Below, one piece after another: positions 33,186 to 44,780 of a DNA stretch of 64,000 bases. The notes beneath the pieces were generated by a model, which saw only the letters and a list, made by a program, of their open reading frames with translations, made no database searches and was not told the DNA's origin. The translations under genes were made by a program, and so were the position numbers. This stretch comes from Sclerotinia nivalis (taxonomy: Eukaryota; Ascomycota; Leotiomycetes; Helotiales; Sclerotiniaceae), in contig JAPEIS010000003.1 in the NCBI GenBank assembly GCA_029531795.1, positions 1,116,001-1,180,000 of the forward strand. The letters run 5' to 3'. The first letter of the stretch is position 1, and the number at the start of each line of letters is the position of its first letter.

Positions 33186-34822
33186 ATGCGGACTCTAATC
33201 AATAGTACGCCATGGTTGATAGGGCTTGTCGTTTTAGGGTTCAGCGTACGCGCAATATATCGTCGCTTTTTCTATCGTAATGCGATGCTGGCAAATGGAT
33301 GCTCCACTCCGAAGAAATATGCACACAAAGATCCATTTTTTGGCATCGACATGTTTCTTGCCTTGGCAAAATCCATGCAAAGTGGAAGCATGCTTGCTAC
33401 AATTGAGGGACTCTTCACTACATATGGCAAAACATTTCAGTCCAATTCCTGGGGAACTACGGTTATAAATACCATGGACCCCTTTGGTGATCCAAACAGT
33501 TCTTGCCCGCAGCTCGGACAAATTCGCCGTCGCGCCATCCAGAATTCCAATAGTAGAGCCTTTGCAATTGATGAAAGATGGCATTTTTACGGCTGACGGT
33601 AAAGCATGGGCACATCACAGAAGCATCGCGAAGCAGATATTCTTAGGGGTCAGATTCTCGGTCATCCCAACACTGGAGAAAAACGTGAAACGTTTGTTGG
33701 AATTGATCCCTAGAGACGGCTCAACAGTTGATCTCCAACCACTTTTGAAAAGGATGGTAAGCATATTTAAAATCCTCGGATGCAAAAGCTCGGATACGGA
33801 AACACTGATGTTCAGCGCAGTTCTTAGACAGGACAACTGAGTTCCTTTTCGGAGTATCCCAAGACTCGCTTCTTTCTGGTGTGAACGACGATTCTACGGA
33901 AGGCTTTATCTCGACATTTGACAAGGCATTAATAGGTCTGCACACTCGCATGTTTCTTGGCAGACTGGCGTTTATCCGTGGGCGTGACACACAATTGAGG
34001 AAAGATATATCACATGTTCATGCTTTTGTTGATGAATAAGTAGAAAAGGCCATCGAAAGACAAAGCTCATCAGAGAAGAACACTGCAGAAATCTCGAAGA
34101 CCGACTATATCTATTTGGACGAGCTGATCAAAATGACAAAGGATAAAACAGAACTCCGAAATCAGATGTTGAACCTATTCCTTCCAGCTCGTGATTCTAC
34201 TTCGAGTGCAACTGGCTTTGTATTTTTCCATTTGGCTCGTCATCCAAGCGTCTGGAAGAAGTTACGAGAGGAAGTCATCGGTCTAGGCGACGCGCCCATA
34301 ACATTCGATTTATTAAAGTCAATGAAATATCTTAAATGTGTAGTGAATGAGAGTTAGTTAAACATGCCCCGATACTTGACGCCTGTCTCTAATTCTCTAG
34401 GTCTCCGTCTTCTCGCACCAGCGGGCCTCAGTATACGAACTTGTGTCGAGGATTGTGTCCTTCCAGGAGGCGGTGGACCAGACGGTAAAAGCCCCATTCT
34501 CGTTCGTCCAGGTACAGAAGTACGAATTGTATTTCACGCACTACATAAAGATCGAGATATCTGGGGAGACGATGCATTGGAGTTTCGTCCAGAGAGATGG
34601 GGAGAGTTACGCACCACATGGGAGTATATACCTTTTCTCGGCGGTGGTAGGATATGTCCAGCGCAACAAATGGCCTTGACCGAAGCTTCTTATTTAATAG
34701 TTCGATTCATGCAAGAATTCAAATCTATGGAGAATAGAGATCCGGAGAAGAATTTCGTTGCGGGTATGAAGCTAACTATGGAGAGCAAGAATGGTGTCGA
34801 AGTGGGTTTTGAGGTTGCTTGA
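33186..34822 (+). pseudogene. Cytochrome P450 (CYP52-clan-like), disabled by a frameshift and a stop
   Basis: The N-terminus has a membrane anchor (TPWLIGLVVLGFSV). The I-helix reads 'LFLPARDSTSS'. The ExxR motif (ESLR) is formed across the intron 34353-34400, and the heme loop is 'FLGGGRICPAQQMAL'. A second intron at 33757-33820 (GTAAGC...GCGCAG) fuses KRM to 'FLDRTTEFLFGVS'. Two lesions are visible. At about 33481-33485 the frame slips by one base (TMDPF... then VIQTVLARSSDKF), consistent with an extra C or T. A TAA at 34037-34039 interrupts 'HAFVDE/VEKAIE', where homologs usually have Tyr. CYP52-clan enzymes hydroxylate fatty acids and alkanes or act in secondary metabolism. The rest of the reading is complete, so the inactivation looks recent. 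Confidence 0.82.
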
Positions 34823-35654
34823 TATGATTGTTTGAAAAGCCATACAACTTTGTTTGTCTTCCCCAGAGAGTAAGATTTGTACTTAGAGGCTATGTCAGGG
34901 TCGAAACTTAGATTGGCGGCGATATGTTGACGGCTAAGATGGCTTCTTTTGACCTAACATGGCTATTAGATTGATTGTCACATGAAGATCATATGACTAG
35001 GGGGTTTTGACCGGATATTTGGAAGATACATTTTAAAAATATACTTTCGAACTTTGCAAATCATATCTATCACAAATGAGCATATGATCTTTATCCAGAA
35101 CTTCCACTCGGCATGTCACGATTAACAGGCAAAACGGGGTTTGACGTGATATGATTTGATGGTGCAAATTAATGCCAGTCATTTCACTACCATAAACTAC
35201 ATATATGAAGACTATAAAGACTCTTTAAAGTTGTATTGATTCATAGTATAGATAAGCTGATGCCACTTACATGATGTCTCATCAAAATCGCCTCTCTTGG
35301 AGCTGAAGGGGAAATTAGTGACCGCTTTCAAATGCCAAGAGGCTGTCACCATCATATTTCAGAAGGAATAAGCTAGGAGGATGCGGAAAGCCCAACAGAC
35401 AACAAAGAGTTATCATTCGCCCTATCTACATGCTCTAAAACACATGTCTTGGTCTCATCTGACATGAAAGTGTATCTGAAAATGTATGCCGGCCATTCCT
35501 CCAACTTTGCGCAAAGCAGTATCCGCGCCTTTTTATCCCATAGATCCTCCAAACACCCACGATTTGCGAATTATTTCCGGTGGTTTCCATGTTGGATACC
35601 CCAGCAATCATCAAATTCACAACAGCGCGGTCTTATTCCACCCGCTTCAAAGAA
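34823..35654. other. Intergenic region between the P450 pseudogene and the coiled-coil gene
   Basis: AT-rich 3' flank of both converging genes. The open frames here are antisense overlaps or lack coding character. Confidence 0.35.
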
Positions 35655-36283
35655 TCAAAGGCCTATAGTACTAGGATTAATACCAAGTGCACGATACATA
35701 TTCTTCTGCTTCCTCAGAGCATCCGCAGACTTCTGGTGTTTCCGAACGACGCGAATATTCTCATCTACCCGGCTCCATATTTCATTTTCGAGAACTTTAG
35801 AACTGTGATCGATAGCATCTACCCCCATCAAGGCATCTTCTATATCCTTGATTCTTTGTTCCATCTTGATAAGGCGCAGATTGAGATCCTCGATTTTGGC
35901 TTCTTGGTCTTTGATGATGGTGGTGAGGTCTTCCATTGGTGTTTTATCTTCTGAAGAAGGACGCTTGTGAATGGTGAATCGAGCTGGCTTGGAGGATTGT
36001 TTGGTGGGATATTTGTAACTATATAAGCAAGTCAGCGCCACAAGCTCCTCATGAAGTATATATTGGAGATCCACCCTTCCATTCTGCTTGATATACTTAA
36101 GTTTGCGGATTGTTTGTGAGCCTCAGTCGTCTGCATTGCGTGTTGAAAGTTTGTGTAGAATGGTTTCTCATGAGCAAAGATATACTGGACAAACCCGCTT
36201 GTTGAATTTTGAGTCACATCTAAGGGTACGGCGTTTGATGATACACATTTCACATCCACCTCCATGAGAAGGGTGTGAATCAA
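35655..36283 (-). CDS. Hypothetical coiled-coil protein (probably two exons)
   Basis: Two overlapping minus-strand frames look like one gene. Upstream is 36283 to about 36080 (MIHTLLMEVDVKCVSSNAV...). Downstream, ending at 35655, is a basic segment (KPARFTIHKRP) followed by a clear heptad coiled coil ('TIIKDQEAKIEDLNLRLIKM', 'QRIKDIEDALMG') and a Lys/Arg-rich end. A short intron ending ...GCTGACTTGCTTATATAG before 'YKYPTKQ' fits the branch-point and acceptor rules. The donor is uncertain (a GTATAT or GTGGAT site near 36070-36090), and only the latter keeps the frame. No known domain; function unknown. Confidence 0.5.
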
Positions 36284-38229
36284 TCTACCGTACCATTCTA
36301 AGTATACTGAGGTTCAGTATAGGATATCAATCGCTGAATACGCTCATTATTTCTACCAAGGCATGGGTGTAAAACGATTTTTCATAGTAAGTAAAAAAAA
36401 AGACCTATGTCTCGGGTAATTTTCATGTCATCTTTCTTGTACAGGTAGTGTTTTTGGTACTTTTTGTATCAAATCAGTGGTGCCGCAGCTGAGAGACGGC
36501 TCTGTGTACTTAAGTAATCCTCTATATGTATTTGCTTAGACAAAATACAATTATTCACTTGAAGCTGCTCGAGAGTGCTTAGCATTAATGACCCCACCGA
36601 AATCATGGGTCAATATTTGATTAAGCGCTCCTAGATACATAACATTTGTATCAATATCATAAGATCTCAACAACTTGTCCATCATTACAAACACTCCAAG
36701 TTCACTAAATTTTTCCATTTTAACTGCGGCAGTATCGTAGGTTCATTTCCTAAGGCTTTTGTATTCATTAAGCATACGATGTTTCAAGTTCACGTTCTGC
36801 AATATGATTTCATTGACTTTTTCAGAATCTTGTATATGCATACCCAAAATATTCAGCCCGTGGCTGTGATTCATGAATCGATCGTATTGATCACGTTAAA
36901 CATTAACAGGAGGATTCCAAACTCTTCTAGCGGACTAAATTCCGGGCCTAGATCCGGGTTTCCATGTGTTATTTTGCAAATAAACTACCTTTCTCATCTA
37001 ATTCCATTCCAAACATAAAAACGACACACAAATTATGTAGCCACCTTGACCCATGGCTCAAGCAAAAGTCCCTTCATCACGAATTTTCGATATCAGAGCT
37101 AGATAATCGATACTACGCAGATTCTCCAAACATCTGATACATGTCATAAATTTTCTGCTTGATTTTTGAAACTGTTAACACGGACAAGAAAGGATTAATA
37201 GAAGCATCGCCAGGCGTCTAAAATTTATCAATACCTTTGATATCATTTATCCGCACAACTGTACTCATTAGCCTCAACAAAAAAAGCCTTGGATGATTAA
37301 AAGCTCTGGGAGTCATATAAGAATCGGTGACTGGTACAAACCAACCAACTCTTGTCCCGCCATTACATTCAACTCAATGCAAAGCTGTTGGGTCACACCA
37401 TGCACCGAGAAATCTTGAATAGCCTATCTTGTAGTTATAATCTGCTTATCGTAAATCATCATTTCACTTTTTAATTCCAATGAAAATAGAACAACTCCAG
37501 ATTGGTCACTCGAAAGACAATTTTCTGCAAGGGACCACAAGAGGGGTTCTCCTTGACTTGAAAGTGCGTACGGCACCTTAGAAAAATTTACTTATTTCTG
37601 CCTGGGCCCTGGTGGCCTCCATCAAACGAGAGAACAATCATGACTTTAAACAAGATAAATAACATAAAGAAAACATACAATTTTCGTTTTTGTTTCCATG
37701 TATTTAATAAAGTTTAGACAAGTGATTAAGGAGATACTCAATGAGGTTCTCGGTACAACGGCTAAATATCGGAATAGGGCACTAACTCCAACTCTACAGT
37801 GAGTGAGGTTTCACAAAATAACGGCATTATTTGGCGTCCTTGACTTCACTTCATTTGATTCATTCTCAAAAATTAGTCATCTAAAAATTACAATGTCCGG
37901 AAGCCATAAAGTTGAGAGGAGTCACGAGTATCTGCAGCTGTCGGGAGAATCGTACAATTTAAAGCTAATTTACCATCTGAAATAGATCTGTATCAGAAGC
38001 ATTACTTGCGGTTATTCACAGAGAATTCTTTCTCTAAATGTATTAAATCTTCTTCACAGAAATTTTTTCTCGAATTTTGATAGTTACATTTTTTGTTAAG
38101 TAACGAAATGAGTTTACTATGTAGTATAACCTTATACAAACAGACAGGACAGAAAGGACCTGCAAATATTTTCCCAAAAGACTAAACCCCCAGAAGATTT
38201 GTAGTTACGTCTCAGATCTCAATCCCAGA
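36284..38229. other. AT-rich stretch without supportable genes
   Basis: About 1.9 kb with short frames on both strands, none with recognisable motifs or codon regularity. A run of nine or more A occurs near 36396. No RNA gene was recognised. Confidence 0.4.
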
Positions 38230-38571
38230 TTAAGAACCATCGGTATCCTTCAATCCATCCTTAAACTCCTCAATAACCTCTAATCCGCGCTTCTTTTATT
38301 CAACGGCATGATCAAGAACAGCCCTCCGTAATTTTATCTCGATAATTAGCTCATCACTCTCTCCATCAAGCTCCCCCGCAGCTAACGAGGAGATGGCGTT
38401 CAATCTTTCCGCAGCAGCTTTTATATCCCGATTCAAAGATACTTCTACTTCTCGGGAAATTCTTCTACGGAATTGCTCTACCTATAGCAACACCACACTC
38501 TCTTCATCGCGATATCTAACACCATATATATTCAAACCCATCCTCGCATCGCTGAACAAAGTAAAGATACT
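38230..38571 (-). pseudogene. Coding-like relic of a charged helical protein
   Basis: A single minus-strand phase of 114 codons from 38571 to TAA 38232-38230 reads like protein: 'SIFTLFSDARMGLNIYG', 'FRRRISREVEVSLNRDIKAA', 'ISSLAAGELDGESDELIIEI', 'EEFKDGLKDTDGS'. TAG after VVLL and TAA after DHAVE interrupt it. The first may instead be an intron acceptor (GTTGCTATAG). The segment is amphipathic and probably coiled-coil; no family is recognised. It is likely the 3' remnant of a gene whose upstream part is lost. Confidence 0.4.
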
Positions 38572-38631
38572 GGGTATTCATATATTTCATTAAGATCTAT
38601 ATTCTACCACCTATCTCACTATCCCACACTT

Positions 38632-38900
38632 CTCATCTATCTATCTATCTATGATCTTACAACCCCCAACCTTTCCACCTCGCTATCAATATTATACCCA
38701 TTAAAGTACACTGAAAAAAGCCCTCATTTCTTTCGCCTCCCACTTCTCTCTTCAATCAGCCTCCAAGACAGCCCCCCCCTCCCCCCCCCCATCCTGCACC
38801 CCGCATCCCCACCACCTTCACAAACCTCACAACCCCATGAAATCTCTTTTCCTTTTCCTTTTCCTTTTCTTTTTCATTTTTTCCCCTTCCCTCACCTCAC
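38632..38900. repeat. Simple-sequence tract (TATC repeat, C-tracts, CCTTTT repeat)
   Basis: TATCTATCTATCTAT near 38637, C-rich runs interrupted by single T near 38775-38792, and four CCTTTT units near 38848-38875. These are strand-biased pyrimidine tracts of the kind seen between fungal genes. No function is inferred. Confidence 0.7.
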
Positions 38901-39419
38901 CCCGTTCCCTATCTCAAAGTCTCCTTCCTCCTTGTTCCCACCACAAACCCGCTCTAACCGCAACATACCACATACCACAATCCATCAATAAACCCAACAA
39001 AAGTAAAAGAAAATAGAGAAATCCTTCTTAAAAAATCGCAATTGCTCACAGAGCACTACCATAAATCATCCATTCAATCCAGTTCTCATAAAATTAAGAC
39101 CCGCTCTCCATCGAAATAGAAGTCCAAACCCCCCCTTGCCCCCACAAGGGGACATTCTATCATACAAGCAAGAAAAATAAAAAGACTTGAAGAAAGAATG
39201 TCGAAAAAGATACTCGATTCTATGTACAATTCCCACGTTACCACCCATACTATCTCAGCGTTTTTGGTATCCATAAAAGCAGAGCACTTACTAATCGCTA
39301 CAGTGATATACAAAATTCATTTCCTTCCCTTCTAAACCTGGATTACCTTTACTCCCATTATTTACTCTCTTTCATCCTTCCGCCCTGTTCGCTATGATCT
39401 ATCAACCATTCAAACACAA

Positions 39420-42205
39420 TCATCTCGTGACGGTGTTTTTCTGGCCAATCGTTCCATTCCCCAAATCCACTTTACATTCCACCAAATTAACGGTGTTTCC
39501 GCCTCCCATCGAAATATTCATGGCAGCCAAGTTTTCGAAGCTTTCTTGATTGAAGAACTTTTGAAGCTGTGTTTGTGCTGTGACTGCATTATCTAAGTTT
39601 TCCTGTTGCAAAACAAAAAGTACTGTGACTCTAGCAAAGTCTAGAACTTCCTGAGTAATGGCAAAGGCAGCTGTTGGGTCAATTGTAGAAGTTGTAAGGG
39701 TTGCGGATGTGGTCTTCGTGGTACTCGTAGATGAAGTTGTGGAAGGCGATGCAACAGAGGTTGATGCGGCGGAAACAGTTGAAGTGGCTCCAGACTGTGA
39801 CGTAGAGTCTACCGAGTTGATATCCGTGGGGATGAACGTTACATCTGGGTTTGCAAGAGCGCGGATCTCGGCCTTTGTAGGGTCGGGCTGTGCATCCCTT
39901 TTTACCTTGTTGGCCGTGGAAAGCGTCGCTTCAGCACTCGCGTCTCCCATTCTTTCATCACTTCCATCAAAAGTGACCAGCGAATTTTCCGACGCACAAC
40001 TCAAATCCCCGGCGTTAAATCTCGCCAGAATGGTATTCTCGAATAAAGGGATCGAAAAATTGGTTTGAGCGGCCGAAATTAGTCGAGGTATAGAGTCGCC
40101 AATAGTCATGTTTGTCGCAGTGCCTGATGAGATGGTGGTACAGCCTGTAGATCCCGCAACTGTGCATGTGCTGCCTGTGAATCCATTTGTGCATATGCAA
40201 GAACAAACACCATTGTCGACGTAAGAAGTTCCCCCATTTTTACAAGCAGTTGAACTATCTGCAGCGCAGATTTGTACTGGAGTGGCGGTCGCGGTGGTAG
40301 TTGTTTTGTGTTTGTCAATTACGAGAAATTTAAGAGGTACGACGACGGCGGTCGCAATTATTATTAGTAAGATTATAATAACGAGAATGAAACCCCAACA
40401 AGGTAGACCGCAACATTTCCTTTGTTTTCTTGCACTTGTGACGTGTTTCGGATCATTTGAATCGTATTCTGGCCAGGCCGATAAAGGTCGTGGAGTATCG
40501 CGAGCAGGCGTTTCACGACCAGGCGGTGGAAAGGCTGATAACATTCCGGAAAGAGTAGAACCTCGTCTCTCATAATTAGGTGAAACTGTTATATGTTAGA
40601 GACTGCAATTTAAAAGAAATATCAACCACACTCACGTTCGATTTCTTTCTCGTTTGGAAAGTCTCTGTCGCTGGGAAAATCGTCCAAACCCATTCGACTT
40701 GCTGGTCTTTTGCCACGATCAATCATCGACGCTAATCTCGTTGCTCTCCTAATCAAGTCTGGTAAACTAGTCAAACTACCTCTAGATTCTGCCTCTCTTA
40801 CTGCATCGATATTGAGACGTGGTGGTCGACGAATTGCTGATAGCCTACTAAAAGGTCGTCCATCATTTACGGAAGGTGATTTCATCCTGCTCGAGTCACT
40901 AGGTAAAGCACTTGCTGCTTGATATGCTCCGAGCATAGCACTTGCGTTTGGGCTCTTTGTTCCATCTCGTGAAGGCGGGTCGGTCGTTAGCGCCATGGCA
41001 ACTGTTGGAACTGATTCGTCAGAATTTGATGGAGTAGGGTCAATGAGTCCTGTACCACTCGCTAAAGGTGAATTCAGATCTCCGGGCATCGGCCATTGTG
41101 TTGATCTTTGAGCTTCTACTGGACTTAATGTTGATTGTTGTAACGGTGTTGGGTATAATCTCCTGGTATCCGATGGTGGCGTAGGTATTGCAGCAAGTCG
41201 TGCTGGGTCGATCTGACCTGAGGATCGTGTTACGATCATAGAGGGTCTCGCTCGTTTGCCAATGCTAGCACTTCTGATCAATCCTCGGTCGTCGTTGTCA
41301 TCTGATTCTCTAGATTCTCGACCTTCCGATACTGTATCGAACCTCCTATCATCTTCATAATCATCATCATCATCTGATCGATAATAGCCGGGCGATTCTG
41401 GTCCCCAACTTGAAGGTATAGCTGCACTCGATGCATATGAACTATGTGAGCCTGGGAGTGTTCGTGGACTGAGACCCATGCCCTCAGATACCTCTGGAAT
41501 CGGGGATACGAAAGAAACTTGAGAGTAATATGATGAAGCGCCTCTTCTGGAAGTTGGTGGTGGTCCTAGATTAGTACTTCTCCTTGCCGACGGTGGAATA
41601 GCTGGTATTGGAACAGGGAAGTCAGGTATTGTACCGACCGATGAAACGGTAGAAGGGCGTGATGATGATGTTAGTGGAGGAGATTGTAGTGATTGGTAGT
41701 TTTGATCAAAGTTATCATCTTGATTTCGTGGTGAGCCACGAGTTTGTGGTGGGGCAAATAAATCTTGTGGCTGTGGAGGTTGTTGTGGTTGTTGTGGTTG
41801 GTATTGAAATGTTGGGGTAATATCTTGTATTCTAGACGAATCAAGGATTGAAGGTACATGACTAGGTCTTGGTGGTCTTTGAGGAGGTGGACCGCGATTA
41901 GGAGGAGGTTGATACTGTGGAGGTTCTGGGCCAGGATTTGTTCCCATCAATGGCCATTGTGCTACTTGAGTAGGTCGAGAAATCGCCAGACCGACAGTAC
42001 TTTGAACACCGTTTTTCGACATTCCTGGTGAACCTTGAAGTCTTGCTCTTGGCGGACTCGAGCTCGTTGATGTAGGATCGTAAGGCCTCGGTGCAGGTAT
42101 CGGTTCGGTAGGTCTACCTGCTGCCGCTCTTTCTCTTGCCCTCTTCACTGATCCACCTCTACTCGGCGCATCCCATTGTTGTTGTTGTTGACTCATCTGA
42201 TACAA
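39420..42205 (-). CDS. Type II membrane protein with EGF-like ectodomain
   Basis: Exon 1 42205-40636 and exon 2 40585-39420 on the minus strand. The 50-nt intron (GTGAGT...CTAACATATAACAG) joins in frame to give about 911 residues. Residues 1-585 are a long Pro/Ser/Gln-rich disordered N-terminus with a QQQQQ run and acidic patches (DDDDDYEDDRR). A Cys-flanked single membrane helix follows at about 588-613 (CWGFILVIIILLIIIATAVVV). Next comes a cysteine-rich EGF-like module at about 630-665 (C..DSSTACKNGG...CSCICTNGFTGSTC), then a Ser/Thr-rich region that is likely O-glycosylated, and a final conserved segment (DFARVTVLFVLQQENLDNA). Positively charged residues precede the helix, suggesting the N-terminus stays cytosolic. 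The role is unknown; a cell-surface or sensor function is inference. Met at 42196 is an alternative start. Confidence 0.8.
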
Positions 42206-44066
42206 ATATCAGGCCGTTCGTACTACCAATAGTGAAATGAAACTCAGGTATCCGCAGATTCGGGGACCAATATCCAATCATTCGGGTCCTTCCGTGTATT
42301 ATTTCGTTTGTATCTGCATGAAGCCGTTCCGTCTAGATTATTATTTCCACAGTCGTATGGGTCCTTCTTCCAAGACCTCGAAAGTGACGAATACTTTGTC
42401 CTAGGATGTGCACGCCACAATAAATTTTAAACCAGCGACTGAAAATGAGTATCGAATTTTTGTGAAAAGATGTTGAAGGGGAGCCTTAAGGTTAGAAGAA
42501 TACAAAATTGCTAAAGAACGTAATTTCGGTTCACTGGGAGCCGACTGGGAAAATAAAGAAGAATTGAATGTCTATTGGACCAAAGTATACTTTCGCATAT
42601 CAAAGACCGAAGGCGATCCGTATGTAGTGAATGGAAGAAGCCGATCAAGGCGATTTGTGAAGTCGAGGATGCACTATGGCAGTTCCTAAGAGCGTAAACT
42701 ACGCAAGCACAATCAATTAGTAACTACCGCCAGCGACAAACGACCTGCGCGCAATGAAAGGAAGAAGCACAATAGAGCCAGTGTCAAAAGATTGACTGGA
42801 GACGAAGAGTGGCCATAGGGTAAGACACAAGATACCGGTAGTCTCGCTATCAACTACCACGGACTTTTGGCTGACACAAAACCTCATATAGTGACGTGCC
42901 TCAGTGTTCAATTAACAAAGCAATGATAGTATTGGGATGATCCCCTTCAACGAAGTCGTCACAAATAAAGCAAAAGCCCAAAAATTCCTCAAGACGGCAC
43001 ACTACAAGTAATCATCGGCTATGTTGAAATCATTCACATACATTTGGTGTTTCGCAAGCCTGAGTGGATCCTTCATGCGATGTGAAGTCTTCCCTGAATT
43101 GTCTTCTCTTCTGCCCCGATATCCTCGATAACTTTTTGGAGTCGATTGGAATATGTATAGACCCCCCTACGTCGACCTCAAACGTTCTCTTTTTCAACCT
43201 GCTTGTTGTGGGAGAAGCCGGTCTCTGCAGGTACAAGTTGAAAGATTGGGATACTTGTATTTATTTTGACGAGGGAAGTTGAGAGTATGGTATGTGGAAG
43301 GAAGCTTTCGAAGCTTGTAGGCACTCTTTGGTCGTTTCAGAATCGGGATCCTATCACCAACCTATTGTATCCAAAAATGAGCGTCGAGCCGATCAAGCAA
43401 TGCTGAAGCGCAAGTCTTGGGTATGAATTTAAAGAAAGTTATCGACCAAAAAATGAAGCCACAGGAAGTCGGATTTGGTTCGAGTTCGAGTTTAAAGTTG
43501 AGAAAGGCTGTGGTTGAGAAAGGAAGTTAGGATTCGGTAGATACTTTTGATAAACAGGCAGGAAGGATCTAAAGTGTCATTTCGAGCTACACCAGATTTG
43601 TTTGAGTCAAGTCAGTAAGGAAAACGGTCTGATGGATCAATGCTCCGCAGCCTGATTGGAACCAGTCAATTGTGAATTTGAGGGGGCTTCCTGATGGATG
43701 GGTACACGCTACTTTCTCATCGTATAAATGAGGGGATGGGGGTACATAAACGAAGGACGTACTTGGTACAATGCAGTTGCAGAAAGGCCCTTCAATCTGG
43801 ACAAAAAGTTTCTTTTACCTTGTCCTCCGATTTATCCATGATCCATACTATTCAACCCATGGATAAGGTCGCCATACAAAATGTTTCCCCTGGTCATGCA
43901 TAGTGATGAAAAAGAAAAGACATCCGATCGTGGTCAGACTTGGAAAGTGTTTTTTTTGTTCACTGGTCTCGTGTGTTTTTGCGGGTCACGACATTTACAG
44001 GGGGTTTAAAAATGCCATAGGTTTAGGTCTCTTTTTGAGATCTTCAACCTCAGATATCTCGATGTT

Positions 44067-44112
44067 ATTGGTTAATGGTTAATGGTTAATGGGTAATGGG
44101 TAATGGGTAAGT
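44067..44112 (+). repeat. Heptamer minisatellite
   Basis: Six consecutive seven-base units, three of GGTTAAT followed by three of GGGTAAT, then GGGTAAG. The two unit types form homogeneous blocks, which suggests slippage after a single T-to-G or G-to-T change. It is not the TTAGGG telomere repeat. Confidence 0.85.
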
Positions 44113-44603
44113 TGAGCTGCCGATGCCGGGAGTCTTAATAGTTGATGCAGTTACTCTAGGAGAATATCAAAGCAGCAATAAGTATGTGGCACATGACTAA
44201 GTATGTGTAGCACAACCAGCCAATCATGTGTTTGGAAGAGTGATGATACTGATGGCCGCTTTCAATAATTGAGTTCCGTTGGTACGTTCCTTTATCTTAG
44301 TCACCAATCAATCCATTCAGCCTTCCATCAAAGCACTCCAGCTTCTTGCCAAGTTGCCATCCCATTTTAGCGCTACAACGTCCGCGTGGGAAACGGGTGA
44401 ATCCAGGATACAAGCGAGAATGGGAGACGACGACATCTGCACCTTTTGGCTACTTACGTGAGTGACAACAGATTAAAACTTTTGTTGCACTCGATCGCAT
44501 ATCATAGAACTCATCTATAATTAACCACATACATGTACGGTATACTTACTCATTGGAAGGCCTCAAATAAACACATACACATGGTACGACTCACTCCTCC
44601 ACA

Positions 44604-44780
44604 TCAGCGAAACGCCGGAAGCTCTTTCATAAAATCTCCCTGTGTCCTCGAATTATATTCAATCCCAATTCCACTTTTCCAGGCACTTTCCCATTTATCA
44701 CATACAGTCACAATCCTACCAATCTTGACCCCTGTCTCCCTCGTGGTATTCCATCCTAGACTGAGTCCGAGCAATCTCAT
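44604..44780 (-). pseudogene. Short coding-like frame, possible gene remnant
   Basis: A 58-residue minus-strand frame (MRLLGLSLGWNTTRETGVKI...DFMKELPAFR) has a balanced, protein-like composition unlike neighbouring frames and ends at TGA 44606-44604. No upstream exon or known domain was found. It may be a terminal-exon relic or chance. Confidence 0.25.
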
